DNA of 64,000 nt from Larkinella sp. C7 (lineage in GTDB: Bacteria; Bacteroidota; Bacteroidia; Cytophagales; Spirosomataceae): contig NZ_VBSL01000002.1 of assembly GCF_006149005.1 (NCBI RefSeq), positions 186,001-250,000 on the forward strand, given 5' to 3'. Below are positions 35,328 to 44,134 of this stretch, in pieces. Numbering within the stretch: the stretch's first letter is position 1; each line of letters starts with the position of its first letter. The notes beneath the pieces were generated by a model that did not search any database, was not told the DNA's origin, and saw only the letters and a list, made by a program, of their open reading frames with translations. The position numbers and the translations under genes are program-made.

Positions 35328-35882
35328 ATGAAAGCCTTCATCAAAACAGGAATTATTGCCGCTATTCTTTGCGCATTTGTTACGGTTTCCTACGCTCAAA
35401 AACCGAAGAAAGTAGGTGGTGCCATGATGTATCCCAACAAGAACATCATTGAAAATGCCGTCAATTCAAAAGATCACACCACACTGGTTGCCGCCGTGAA
35501 AGCTGCGGGCTTGGTCGAAACTTTACAGGGAGCTGGTCCTTTCACGGTTTTTGCCCCCACCAACGACGCTTTTGGCAAATTACCAGCCGGCACGGTTGAA
35601 ACGCTGGTAAAGCCTGAAAACAAAGCCACCCTGACCGGCATATTAACCTACCACGTGGTTGCGGGTCGTCTGGACGCCCAGGAAATTGCAAAGCTCATCA
35701 AAGCTGGTAATGGAACCGCCACGCTGAAAACTGTAGCCGGAGGTGATTTAACCGCCAAAATGAGTGGAAAAAATCTGGTTCTGACCGATGCCAAAGGTGG
35801 AACTGCCACTGTTGCCATTTCCGATGTTTACCAGTCGAACGGCGTGATTCACTCCATCGATACGGTTTTGATGCCGCTGTAA
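35328..35882 (+). CDS. Secreted fasciclin-domain protein (FAS1), MPT70-like context
   Basis: Protein of 184 residues starting MKAFIKTGIIAAILCAFVTV (ATG 35328), with a signal peptide. One FAS1 domain (about 45-183): NIIENAVNSKDHTTLVAAVK, AGPFTVFAPTNDAFGKLPAG, LTGILTYHVVAGRLDAQEIA, DVYQSNGVIHSIDTVLMP. FAS1 domains mediate adhesion or bind hydrophobic ligands at the cell surface. The gene follows the sigma/RskA pair and is the likely regulated target, as in mycobacterial SigK. A terminator upstream gives it its own transcript. A paralogue lies at 42666-43331. Confidence 0.92.
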   Translation: MKAFIKTGIIAAILCAFVTVSYAQKPKKVGGAMMYPNKNIIENAVNSKDHTTLVAAVKAAGLVETLQGAGPFTVFAPTNDAFGKLPAGTVETLVKPENKATLTGILTYHVVAGRLDAQEIAKLIKAGNGTATLKTVAGGDLTAKMSGKNLVLTDAKGGTATVAISDVYQSNGVIHSIDTVLMPL

Positions 35883-35904
35883 CTGAAGGCAACTGAAAGA
35901 CCTG

Positions 35905-35937
35905 AAAAGCCACACGCACAACTGCGCTGTGGCTTTT
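35905..35937 (+). terminator. Terminator after the fasciclin gene
   Basis: AAAAGCCACA pairs perfectly with TGTGGCTTTT across a 13-nt loop and is followed by more T. Confidence 0.78.
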
Positions 35938-35980
35938 TTTACCTCGCAAACTATCCTCCCATTTCTTGCGTTAATCAGGT

Positions 35981-36469
35981 ATGAACCGCAACCTTTTTCT
36001 TGGAGTTTTGTGTGGGCTGGTGCTCACCGGCTCCGTCGCATCCATTTCGTTGACACCACGTATCGACGATGCTATACCCCGCAAAGTGGTTAAAACGGAA
36101 GCGGAATGGAAGAAAATCTTAACACCCCAGCAGTTTTACGTTCTGCGCCAGCAAGGTACCGAGCGGCCTTTTACGAGTCCACTGGTCGATAACCACGAAA
36201 AAGGGGTGTTCAAATGTGCAGGCTGCAAAACGCCCCTGTTCAGTTCCGACACCAAGTTTGAATCCGGAACGGGCTGGCCGAGTTTTTATAAATCCCTGTC
36301 GAAACAGAACGTGGTCGAAAAGGTAGACCGCAGCCACGGCATGGTCCGCACAGAGGTCGAATGTGGCGTCTGTGGCGGGCATTTGGGACACGTTTTTGAC
36401 GATGGACCCAAGCCAACCGGTCTGCGGTATTGCATGAACGGCGTAGCATTGGAATTTGAAAAGAAATAA
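35981..36469 (+). CDS. msrB: Peptide-methionine (R)-S-oxide reductase, exported
   Basis: Protein of 162 residues with an N-terminal signal-like segment [20 protein letters not shown], so it probably repairs oxidised methionine in the periplasm. MsrB motifs: [20 protein letters not shown], zinc cysteines GCKTPLF and [13 protein letters not shown], the segment SGTGWPSF, and catalytic-site [11 protein letters not shown] near the end. The usual active cysteine CxN is present (YCMN). It stands alone between the fasciclin gene and pbp1a. Confidence 0.93.
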   Translation: MNRNLFLGVLCGLVLTGSVASISLTPRIDDAIPRKVVKTEAEWKKILTPQQFYVLRQQGTERPFTSPLVDNHEKGVFKCAGCKTPLFSSDTKFESGTGWPSFYKSLSKQNVVEKVDRSHGMVRTEVECGVCGGHLGHVFDDGPKPTGLRYCMNGVALEFEKK

Positions 36470-36493
36470 GCGGGTGCTAACACCCTGGTTTTG

Positions 36494-36518
36494 AGCCAAC
36501 CCGATGAACGGGCTGGCT
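36494..36518 (+). terminator. Terminator after msrB
   Basis: AGCCAACCCG (36494-36503) pairs with CGGGCTGGCT (36509-36518) with one mismatch around a 5-nt loop, followed by TTTTTC. Confidence 0.68.
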
Positions 36519-36548
36519 TTTTTCATATTATATCGTCTAAATTTCCGT

Positions 36549-36556
36549 TATATTTG
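36549..36556 (+). promoter_or_regulatory. -7 promoter element upstream of the PBP1a gene
   Basis: TATATTTG fits TAnnTTTG, about 148 bp before the start codon. No clear -33 TTG is visible. A long untranslated leader would result. Confidence 0.4.
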
Positions 36557-36703
36557 CTCTAAGGGACGGATTTTTCAATCCGTCTTTTTTGCCTATCGAA
36601 TTAATTTTACTTTTTTGAAATCAGACGGACATCAGGCGCATCCTCTCAGTGGTGCGACGTCAACTGAACCCGTTCTTCAATTTTAACCGTCAAAATACCA
36701 GGC

Positions 36704-39277
36704 ATGAGTAAATTCTGGGGGCAGCTTCGTACCCTTTGGCAAGGCATCACCGGCTTTTTCGGTCTCATAAGCAACGGCTTTAGACGACTGGTTTACCGCA
36801 TGATGTCGGGTCTTCTCGGAAAAGAGCGTGTCGATTCAGCAGTCGGTTACTACCGGGGCGTTCGACAACGCTACCGAAATTGGATCAACGCCCGCTTCGA
36901 CACCCGATCACTCGCTTTCCGCATCTTTTACCAGACCACCAAAACGCTTATTTACGGCTTTGTGCTGGTCCTGTTGTACATCCTTTCCATTGAATCCAAT
37001 TTCCTCTACCTCAGTGGTGAAATGCCAAGCGTCGAGGATTTGAAAAACCCCAAGGTTTCCCAGTCTTCCGAAATTTATTCCTACGACAAAGTCATGATCG
37101 GCCGGTTTTTTACCGAAAACCGCACCCCCATCAAATATGAAGACTTATCGCCCTCCCTCATTCACGCCCTGATTGCGACTGAAGACGTACGGTTTTACGA
37201 GCATTCCGGGATCGATACCCGAAGTCTGGGTCGGGCCGTCTATGGCGTCTTAACCGGTAACAACTCCGGCGGAGGAAGTACGATAACGCAGCAGCTTGCC
37301 AAAAACCTCTTTAAAACCCGACGGCGGCAGTCGCGGGGATTGCTGTATAATGTTCCCCTGGTGAAAACGATCATTCTGAAAACCAAAGAATGGCTGATGG
37401 CCATCAAACTGGAGCGGAATTTTTCGAAAGAGCAGATCCTGACCATGTATTTCAATACTGTCGATTTTGGCAGCAATGCCTACGGGATCAAGACGGCGGC
37501 CCGGACGTATTTCAGCAAATCACCGGAGACGCTGAACGTGCAGGAATCCGCCGTTCTCGTGGGCTTGCAGAAAGCGACGACGACGTATAATCCGCTGATC
37601 AAACGTAACTTCGAGAAGTCGCGCAACCGCCGGAATGTGGTGATCCGGCAAATGGAAAAATACAAGTACCTCACCAAAGCACAAGCCGATTCACTGTGTG
37701 AATTGCCCCTCGTAACGCGCTACAGCCCTGACAATCCGTATTCCGGTCCGGCCAATTATTTCAAAAATGCGGTGGTCGAGGTCGTTAAAAAATGGGGCGA
37801 AGAAAACGGCTATGATCTGTATACCGATGGTTTACGAATTTATACCACCGTCGACTCCCGGATGCAGGCCCTGGCCGAAGAGGCTGTTGCGGAAAAAATG
37901 AAGCTGCTGCAGCGGACGTTCGACAACCACTGGTCGGGCCGAAATCCCTGGACAGATGAAGATGGCAAGGAAATCCCGGACTTTCTGGACAAAGTTGCCC
38001 AGCGGACGGAACGGTACAAGGCGCTCCAACTGAAATTTCCGAATCAGCCGGATTCCATCCAGTATTACATGAAGGAGAAAAAAGACAGCATGACGGTTTT
38101 CTCCTGGAACGGACCGAAGAAGAAGTACATGTCGCCCATGGATTCTATCGCCTACTACAAGCGGTTTTTGCAGGCCGGTCTGGTGGCGATGGACCCGCAT
38201 ACCGGTTTTATCCGGACCTGGGTGGGTGGTCTCGACTATAACTTTTTTCAGTTCGATCACGTCAAACAGGGAAAACGGCAACCGGGTTCGACCTTCAAAC
38301 CATTCGTTTATGCCACGGTGATCGACGACTCAACGATCAATTTAGGCCCCTGCGACCGTCGGCGCGATGAACCGTTCCGGAAGGAATACATCAACGAAAA
38401 AGGGGAAGAAGATTTCTGGGCACCAAAAAACTCAGCCGGATCATTCTCTTATTCCAACATGACCCTGCGCCGGGCCATGGCCCGCTCCATCAATTCAGTG
38501 ACGGCCCAGTTGACCAATGACGTCGCAACGCCCCAGCGGGTGGTGGAATACGCCCACCGGCTCGGTATTAAAAGCCGCTTGGCGGCTGTTCCGTCTGTCG
38601 GGTTGGGTTCTTCCGACGTGTCGCTGTATGAAATGGTAGCGGCTTACTGCACCTTCGCGAACAACGGCGTACACACCGAACCGTTGCTGGTGACGCGAAT
38701 CGAAGACCGCAACGGCAAAATTATTGAAGAATTTGTGCCGGAAAAGAAACAGGCCATCCGGGAAGAGTCTGCTTTTCTGATGCTCCACATGCTGAAAGGT
38801 GGTTTGGAAGAATCGGGTGGTACATCACAGAATTTGTGGTCGTACGATTTATTCAAAAACCGCAACCAGGTGGGCGGAAAAACCGGCACCACCTCCAACA
38901 ACTCCGACGGCTGGTTTATGGGCGTCACCCGCGACCTGGTGGTGGGGGCCTGGGTGGGTGGCGATGATCGCAGCATCCACTTCCGGTCGACCGACATGGG
39001 CGAAGGCGCCAAAACCGCCTTGCCGCTGGTGGGACGGTTTTTGGAAAAAGTCTATCAGGACAAGGAACTGAAGCTGTATCAGGGCCCTTTTGATAAACCG
39101 ACGGTAAAAATAACGAAGGATTATCTGAATTGTCCCGGAGGAAACGATGATGACGAAGAGGATGAATCGGACTCCACAGGTGTTGACATTCCAGCCGATT
39201 CGCTGTTCATTGAACCGTCGGCTCCGGAGCAGGTCGATCCGCCCGATACCACCCAACGCGCCCAGCCTTTCCGCTAA
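36704..39277 (+). CDS. Bifunctional class A penicillin-binding protein (PBP1a family)
   Basis: Inner-membrane peptidoglycan synthase of 857 residues. A basic cytoplasmic tail precedes one membrane helix (near 85-105, LIYGFVLVLLYILSI). The GT51 domain shows ATEDVRFYEHSGIDTRSLGR, GGGSTITQQLAKNLFKTRR and the SGMGxxKNxF-like set, polymerising glycan strands. The transpeptidase domain has the SxxK motif in GSTFKPF, SxN in RSINSVTAQL and KTGT in GGKTGTTSNNSDGWFMG. A C-terminal acidic, Pro-rich tail (DDDEEDESDS...) ends the protein. Complete in all motifs. A terminator follows. Confidence 0.94.
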   Translation: MSKFWGQLRTLWQGITGFFGLISNGFRRLVYRMMSGLLGKERVDSAVGYYRGVRQRYRNWINARFDTRSLAFRIFYQTTKTLIYGFVLVLLYILSIESNFLYLSGEMPSVEDLKNPKVSQSSEIYSYDKVMIGRFFTENRTPIKYEDLSPSLIHALIATEDVRFYEHSGIDTRSLGRAVYGVLTGNNSGGGSTITQQLAKNLFKTRRRQSRGLLYNVPLVKTIILKTKEWLMAIKLERNFSKEQILTMYFNTVDFGSNAYGIKTAARTYFSKSPETLNVQESAVLVGLQKATTTYNPLIKRNFEKSRNRRNVVIRQMEKYKYLTKAQADSLCELPLVTRYSPDNPYSGPANYFKNAVVEVVKKWGEENGYDLYTDGLRIYTTVDSRMQALAEEAVAEKMKLLQRTFDNHWSGRNPWTDEDGKEIPDFLDKVAQRTERYKALQLKFPNQPDSIQYYMKEKKDSMTVFSWNGPKKKYMSPMDSIAYYKRFLQAGLVAMDPHTGFIRTWVGGLDYNFFQFDHVKQGKRQPGSTFKPFVYATVIDDSTINLGPCDRRRDEPFRKEYINEKGEEDFWAPKNSAGSFSYSNMTLRRAMARSINSVTAQLTNDVATPQRVVEYAHRLGIKSRLAAVPSVGLGSSDVSLYEMVAAYCTFANNGVHTEPLLVTRIEDRNGKIIEEFVPEKKQAIREESAFLMLHMLKGGLEESGGTSQNLWSYDLFKNRNQVGGKTGTTSNNSDGWFMGVTRDLVVGAWVGGDDRSIHFRSTDMGEGAKTALPLVGRFLEKVYQDKELKLYQGPFDKPTVKITKDYLNCPGGNDDDEEDESDSTGVDIPADSLFIEPSAPEQVDPPDTTQRAQPFR

Positions 39278-39283
39278 AATTTC

Positions 39284-39308
39284 AGGTCAACTCCTTCCGG
39301 GTTGACCT
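39284..39308 (+). terminator. Terminator after the PBP1a gene
   Basis: AGGTCAAC (39284-39291) pairs with GTTGACCT (39301-39308), followed by T5. Confidence 0.75.
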
Positions 39309-39380
39309 TTTTTGTAGTCCAGTTCTGAAAACAACCCGGGCACAGCGGTGGTTATAGGGGGATACCATCAACTCAGGACT

Positions 39381-39656
39381 ATGACACCCTCACAAAATCC
39401 GAACCTTCATCCGGTCAGGGAAACGACGCCTTTAAAGGATATTCCGTCGGATATGGACAACGATCCGAATGCCGATGAAGAAGTAATCGATCAGACCGGA
39501 CCAACGCCCAGCCAGGAAGAAACGGCATTGCAACCCAGCCCGAAACCAACGGGGCGCATCCCGTCGGGCATGGACAAAGATCCGTCCAACGATGAAAATC
39601 TAAACGAAAAAATTGCCTACGCGCTGGTTGGCGCGGAACCGAATAGAAAAGAATGA
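39381..39656 (+). CDS. Small acidic hypothetical protein with an internal duplicated motif
   Basis: Protein of 91 residues from ATG 39381. It is hydrophilic, acidic and Pro-rich, with no signal peptide or membrane segment. A motif is duplicated: KDIPSDMDNDPNADEEV (about 19-35) and GRIPSGMDKDPSNDENL (about 58-74). The spacing and conserved MDxDPxxDE core suggest short disordered calcium- or protein-binding units, which is inference. No family recognised. The gene is followed by the perfect hairpin H5. Confidence 0.6.
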   Translation: MTPSQNPNLHPVRETTPLKDIPSDMDNDPNADEEVIDQTGPTPSQEETALQPSPKPTGRIPSGMDKDPSNDENLNEKIAYALVGAEPNRKE

Positions 39657-39660
39657 TGAG

Positions 39661-39710
39661 TGATGAGTGATGAACGATGAATGGATTAATTCATCGTTCA
39701 TCACTCATCA
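39661..39710. repeat. 3' hairpin element H5 (between convergent genes)
   Basis: Two 22-nt arms (39661-39682 and 39689-39710) pair perfectly around a 6-nt loop GGATTA. The 5' arm begins TGATGAGTGATGAACGATG. It lies 4 bp after one stop and 6 bp before the convergent stop. Confidence 0.9.
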
Positions 39711-39716
39711 TTTAAA

Positions 39717-41477
39717 CTAAACCATCTCCTTATACTGCATCCGGTACAGGTTCGCGTAGGTGCCCTCATGCTGCAGCAACTCTTCATGGGTTCCCTGTTC
39801 CACGATGTGGCCTTTGTCAACGACAATGATTTTATGGGCTTCGCGGATGGTGGAAAGCCGGTGGGCAATTACGATGGCCGTGCGCCCTTTCATCAGTTTT
39901 CCAATGGCATCCTGAATCAACCCTTCTGTTTCGGTATCGACCGACGACGTGGCCTCGTCCAACACCATAATGCGGGGATCGTGAACCATGGCCCGAACAA
40001 ACGAGATCAACTGCCGCTGACCCACCGAAAGCGTCGAACCGCGCTCCATCACGTTGTACTCATAACCGCCCGGCAATCGCTCGATGAATTCATGAACGCC
40101 CACCAGTTTGGCCGCTTCAACAATGCGCTCCCGGCTGATGGATTTATTACCCAGGGTGATGTTGTTTTCAATTGTATCCGAAAACAGAAATACATCCTGC
40201 AAAACGACGCCAATGCTCTGCCGCAACGCTTCCAGTTTATACTCGTGTACCTCGACACCGTCGATTTTGATCTCCCCCCGATTGATGTCGTAAAACCGGC
40301 TTAACAAGTTGATGATGGACGACTTCCCGGCTCCCGTGGCACCGACAAAGGCGACGGTTTCGCCTTCTTTCACCGTAAAGTTGATGTCTTTCAGGACGTA
40401 ATTGTCGTCGTTGTAGGCAAACCAGACATTTTTAAATTCCACCTCACCCCGCCAGGTTGCGGGCGCATAGGTGCCGGTGTTGGGCGTAAAATCATCACTG
40501 TCCAGCAGTTTCAGAATCCGGTCGGTGCTCACAATTCCCATTTGCAGGGTATTGAAGCGATCGGCGAGCATTCGGATGGGTCGAAAAAACAGGTTAATGA
40601 ACATGATAAAAGCCGTCACCGTTCCGTAGGTAACTTCCTGGTTCAGAATGGCTTTGGCACCATACCAAACGACAAGACCCGTCGCGGCTGCCGACAGAAT
40701 ATCGGCCACCGGATAATAGACAGAATAGTACCAGATCGATCGGATGTTGGCTTTGCGGTGTTCGTCGTTAATCTGCCGGAACTTCTCCTCTTCAATCTTT
40801 TCGCTGCCAAAAATCTGCACGATGTTCATGCCGGTAATGTGTTCCTGCACAAACGAGCTCAGGTTGGCCACGGCGGTCCGCACTTCGTTGAACGATACTT
40901 TGATTTTTTCCTTGAAGACGTATGTACTCAGTAACATCAGCGGAATCATCGACAAACTGATGGCCGAAAGCCGCCAGTCGGTGTAAAACATGACGGCGAT
41001 GATCAGCACCAATTGCAGAATATCGCCCACAATGGCGGCCATGCCTTCGCTGAAAACGTCGGAGAGCGTTTCAACGTCCGAAATGGTGCGGGTTACGAGT
41101 CGGCCAATGGGGGTGTTATCGAAAAATTTCAGACGAAGTTTCAGGACTTTCTCATAGAGCTGAACCCGGATATCCCGAATCACATTTTGCCCCAGCCAAC
41201 CGGAAAGATAGGTATTGAAAAACTGAATGATGCCCTGCAAAACCAGAATTGCGATCATCAAAATCAGCATTTTGGTCAGGCCCGGATAATCGCCGGTGGC
41301 AATTTTGGCGTCGATGGTGTAGCGAATCAGCAACGGACCAACGGGAGCCAGCACCGCACTCAACAGAATAATCAGAATAAGCCCGTAAAATTGGAGCTGG
41401 TACGGTTTTACAAAGGCATAAAGCCGTCGCAGGGTAATCCAGTCAAAAATCTGACCACTCTTGGTTTCGGTATTCAC
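39717..41477 (-). CDS. ABC transporter, fused permease and ATP-binding protein (MsbA/lipid or drug exporter type)
   Basis: Half-transporter of 586 residues. The N-terminal six-helix ABC membrane domain spans about 30-320 (LQFYGLILIILLSAVLAPVG first). The nucleotide-binding domain spans about 345-580: Walker A GATGAGKSS, Q-loop VVLQDVFLFSDTI, signature LSVGQRQL, Walker B IMVLDEATSSVD and the switch histidine in IVIAHRLST. It should act as a homodimer exporting lipids or hydrophobic compounds. No dedicated partner is present. Its gene runs after the EamA gene on the same strand, with H6 between them. Confidence 0.92.
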   Translation of the reverse strand: MNTETKSGQIFDWITLRRLYAFVKPYQLQFYGLILIILLSAVLAPVGPLLIRYTIDAKIATGDYPGLTKMLILMIAILVLQGIIQFFNTYLSGWLGQNVIRDIRVQLYEKVLKLRLKFFDNTPIGRLVTRTISDVETLSDVFSEGMAAIVGDILQLVLIIAVMFYTDWRLSAISLSMIPLMLLSTYVFKEKIKVSFNEVRTAVANLSSFVQEHITGMNIVQIFGSEKIEEEKFRQINDEHRKANIRSIWYYSVYYPVADILSAAATGLVVWYGAKAILNQEVTYGTVTAFIMFINLFFRPIRMLADRFNTLQMGIVSTDRILKLLDSDDFTPNTGTYAPATWRGEVEFKNVWFAYNDDNYVLKDINFTVKEGETVAFVGATGAGKSSIINLLSRFYDINRGEIKIDGVEVHEYKLEALRQSIGVVLQDVFLFSDTIENNITLGNKSISRERIVEAAKLVGVHEFIERLPGGYEYNVMERGSTLSVGQRQLISFVRAMVHDPRIMVLDEATSSVDTETEGLIQDAIGKLMKGRTAIVIAHRLSTIREAHKIIVVDKGHIVEQGTHEELLQHEGTYANLYRMQYKEMV

Positions 41478-41540
41478 AAAGAAAACAGTTGGAAGGTTTT
41501 TCGGAGTAACAGAAATATTGGGTGAAGAGTTTGCAGTGCA

Positions 41541-41611
41541 GAGTGAAGAATTAAGAGTGAAGCGTGTACGCGTCAGCCAACTCTCAACTCTTCACTCTTA
41601 ATTCTTCACTC
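41541..41611. repeat. 3' hairpin element H6 (overlapping the end of the EamA gene)
   Basis: Two 22-nt arms (41541-41562 and 41590-41611) pair perfectly. The 27-nt loop contains GTACGCGTCAGCCAACTC, whose reverse complement has the GTTGGCTGACGCG core found in H4 and H8. The right arm covers the last codons and stop of the EamA gene. Confidence 0.9.
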
Positions 41612-42515
41612 CTATCGCCAATTGCGCCAGTTCCTGCCAGGAAATCAAACCGATGGCGACAATGGCGAGGGCCAGCCCGATCCGGTTGATGACCAGCAGC
41701 TTTTCTTTGAAAAAGAGCAGGGCCGACAAAGCCGCCACCAGAATCACGCCGATGTTGTAGAGCGGATAAACGAAAGCGCCATTGCCGCCATATTCGGAAA
41801 GTGCCAGCAGCAGGGTGTAAAAACTCAGGAAATTCGGAATGCCCAGGGTGATGGCTCCCACGAAGGTCTGGCGTTCAATCTTTTCTCTGTCGAGAATCAG
41901 TCGGCTCGATAGCAACACCAGACCGGCAGCAATGGCACCCAGTACCATTGTCAACGTCACCTGCAACGTTTGATCAGTCGATGGAATATACCGGATGTTC
42001 ATGTAATTGATCATCGTATTGGTGACTCCATAGAGCACAAAAACCGCCACCGGCAAGAGCGTATTCCAGCCCAGGGTTTTCACGGTTTGGCCTTCCTGCT
42101 TCTTGTATGTACTCAATCCGACGGCCACCACCGCCAGAATCAAACCGATGTAATTCAGCGCATCGAAGGTTTTTCCACCGGTTTGAAAGACGAAGAGACT
42201 GAAACAGACCGGAATCACCAGCGACATGTTGTTCGCCAGCGACGTGGCCGTGATGCCCATTCGCTGCGTCGACAGACCCGACAGGATGAACGTAATGATG
42301 AACGCAACGCCCAGACCCAGGGCAAGCCACGTCCAGGTTTGGGAAAAATCGATGAAAAAAGGCTGGTTGCGGGGCAGCAGCAGAAAACCGGTCAGGAAAC
42401 AAACCGGATAGTTGAAGACAATTGCCTGAAAAGTATTGACCCGGTAGCGGGGAAAAAGCCGGAAATTAAGCAGCAAAACAACCGAAAGCAGAATGCTTAG
42501 GAACAGAAAAAGCAT
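41598..42515 (-). CDS. EamA/DMT-family transporter
   Basis: Inner-membrane protein of 305 residues with ten predicted hydrophobic segments starting LFLFLSILLSVVLLLNFRL. Two EamA halves are visible (about 1-135 and 150-300), with WNTLLPVAVFVLYGVTNTMI opening the second. Such carriers export or import small metabolites; substrate unknown. The stop lies inside the H6 hairpin arm, so the last residues (AIGVKN) are encoded by hairpin sequence. It is followed by the ABC exporter gene. Confidence 0.85.
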   Translation of the reverse strand: MLFLFLSILLSVVLLLNFRLFPRYRVNTFQAIVFNYPVCFLTGFLLLPRNQPFFIDFSQTWTWLALGLGVAFIITFILSGLSTQRMGITATSLANNMSLVIPVCFSLFVFQTGGKTFDALNYIGLILAVVAVGLSTYKKQEGQTVKTLGWNTLLPVAVFVLYGVTNTMINYMNIRYIPSTDQTLQVTLTMVLGAIAAGLVLLSSRLILDREKIERQTFVGAITLGIPNFLSFYTLLLALSEYGGNGAFVYPLYNIGVILVAALSALLFFKEKLLVINRIGLALAIVAIGLISWQELAQLAIGVKN

Positions 42516-42567
42516 GGCAAAGGCAGAAGGAGAAATTTTCTTTTGCCGGAAAGGTAGTAATAAATGT

Positions 42568-42653
42568 AAAATGAAGAATGTAAAATGCGAAATGTAAAAG
42601 TTTTCGCCCGCAGCGTCTCACTTTTCCATTTCGCATTTTACATTCTTCATTTT
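42568..42653. repeat. 3' hairpin element H7 (after the second fasciclin gene)
   Basis: Two 33-nt arms (42568-42600 and 42621-42653) pair with one mismatch. The 5' arm contains AAAATGAAGAATGTAAAATG. The 20-nt loop includes GCAGCGTCTCA, whose complement has GAGACGC. The right arm lies 12 bp from the fasciclin stop. Confidence 0.9.
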
Positions 42654-42665
42654 GTATTAGCTCTT

Positions 42666-43331
42666 CTATTTCCCTTTTTCAGCGGGCATCAGAACCGCAT
42701 CCACCGAGTGAATAACCCCGTTCGTGGCTTCCAGATCCGCGCGGTTGATGGTGGCGGCATTGCCTTGTCCATCCGTGATGGTGATGGCGTCACCCTGTTT
42801 ACCGACGGTCAGTGTTCCGCCCGTAACGGTTTTCAGTTTCTGTCCATCCTGCAACTGATCGGAGGTATAATTGCCTTTGACGACGTGATACGACAACAGC
42901 TTCACCAGCTTTGATTTGGAAGCGGGCTGCAACAACCCGTCGAGTGTTCCGGCCGGGAGTTTATCAAACGCTTCGTTGGTAGGCGCAAAAACCGTGTAAG
43001 GTCCTTTTCCTGCTGCCTGTTCCGTCAATCCGGAAACCCGCATGGCCCGGAATAAAACGGTATGATCGGCTGATTTGGCCGCGCTGATGGCCAGATCGCG
43101 ACCGGTGGCGCCACCGGGAGCCATGCCACCCCGCGATTCCCGGCCCGCACCCATCGGCCCGTAGGCGTTGGCGCTGCTTTGGGTTGAAACCGACGTGCTG
43201 CTTCCCAACGGGTTCGATTGCGATGCGGGGCGCGAAGTCGTGTCCTGAACCGTTTGAGCAACCACGGTTTTGTTGGCACCAACCAGCAGGCCTAGTGCCA
43301 CTGCCACTGCGAAAACTGCTTTTTTCTGCAT
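42666..43331 (-). CDS. Secreted fasciclin-domain protein (FAS1), second copy
   Basis: Protein of 221 residues starting MQKKAVFAVAVALGLLVGAN (ATG 43331), with a signal peptide. A Ser/Gly/Met-rich linker (about 35-80) leads to one FAS1 domain (about 85-218): SAAKSADHTVLFRAMRVSGL, GPYTVFAPTNEAFDKLPAGT, LVKLLSYHVVKGNYTSDQLQ, EATNGVIHSVDAVLMP. It resembles the protein at 35328 but has a different linker and lies away from any sigma gene. It is divergent from the FKBP gene. Confidence 0.9.
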   Translation of the reverse strand: MQKKAVFAVAVALGLLVGANKTVVAQTVQDTTSRPASQSNPLGSSTSVSTQSSANAYGPMGAGRESRGGMAPGGATGRDLAISAAKSADHTVLFRAMRVSGLTEQAAGKGPYTVFAPTNEAFDKLPAGTLDGLLQPASKSKLVKLLSYHVVKGNYTSDQLQDGQKLKTVTGGTLTVGKQGDAITITDGQGNAATINRADLEATNGVIHSVDAVLMPAEKGK

Positions 43332-43555
43332 GATGAAAATTAGTTTGTTAAACAAAACGTCGAGAATTTACTATCCCTTTTTAACACATTCCGCCTTCCT
43401 TTTGTTGTCTAGATGTAGTTGGGTTAACGGGGCATGGCCGGTGAATATTTCATTTTGGGTCATCTTACGACCGTAATCTTAGCGTAGAATCGGGCAATTA
43501 GTTGCATCCTTTCTCAAACTATATCACCTTTGTTTTTCTATTCAATATTTTAAAC

Positions 43556-44026
43556 ATGCAAATTTCCAAACACAAAGTTGCCGGCATACACTACACGTTG
43601 CGCGACAACGACGGCAATATTCTCGACTCCAGCGAAGGACGGGATCCATTATATTATCTCCACGGCGAGGGAAACCTCATTCCGGGTATGGAAAACGGAC
43701 TGGCCGGAAAATCCGTCGGCGACAAATTTCAGATCAAGGTGCCTGCCGAAGATGGCTACGGTATTCCTGATCCGCAAATGATTCAGGCGGTTCCCATCAG
43801 CGCCTTTGGCGGTCAGCCGGTACAGATCGGGATGCAGTTCCAGACCAATCAGGGCCAGGTAGTAACGGTTACGGAAGTGAACAACGATCAGGTGATGATC
43901 GATGCCAACCACCCGCTTGCCGGTCAGGAACTGAACTTCGATGTCGAAATCATCGACGTTCGGGACGCCACGGCAGAAGAGGTGACGCATAAACACGTAC
44001 ACGGACCGGGCGGGCATCATCACTGA
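43556..44026 (+). CDS. FKBP-type peptidyl-prolyl cis-trans isomerase, SlyD-like
   Basis: Cytosolic foldase of 156 residues from MQISKHKVAGIHYTLRDNDG (ATG 43556). FKBP core with the inserted IF flap: LDSSEGRDPLYYLHGEGNLI, PGMENGLAGKSVGDKFQIKV, PAEDGYGIPDPQMIQAVPIS, and DANHPLAGQELNFDVEIIDV. The C-terminal tail HKHVHGPGGHHH is rich in His and may bind nickel or zinc, as in SlyD. The longer frame from 43502 lacks family support. An unusual palindrome follows. Confidence 0.92.
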   Translation: MQISKHKVAGIHYTLRDNDGNILDSSEGRDPLYYLHGEGNLIPGMENGLAGKSVGDKFQIKVPAEDGYGIPDPQMIQAVPISAFGGQPVQIGMQFQTNQGQVVTVTEVNNDQVMIDANHPLAGQELNFDVEIIDVRDATAEEVTHKHVHGPGGHHH

Positions 44027-44050
44027 TCCTACCCGTCGTAAATAGTCTGT

Positions 44051-44096
44051 CGATCACCGGTATTTTTTCATAAATTTGGATGAATACCGGTGATCG
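44051..44096 (+). promoter_or_regulatory. 14-bp perfect inverted repeat flanking a -7 element
   Basis: CGATCACCGGTATT (44051-44064) pairs exactly with AATACCGGTGATCG (44083-44096). The 18-bp middle contains TAAATTTG (44071-44078), a TAnnTTTG match. It lies 38 bp before the next start codon, so it could be an operator around a promoter or a hairpin terminator of the FKBP gene. Confidence 0.55.
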
Positions 44097-44134
44097 ATCG
44101 ATTTAAGGCTGACAAACCCTCTCTTTTTAATCCC

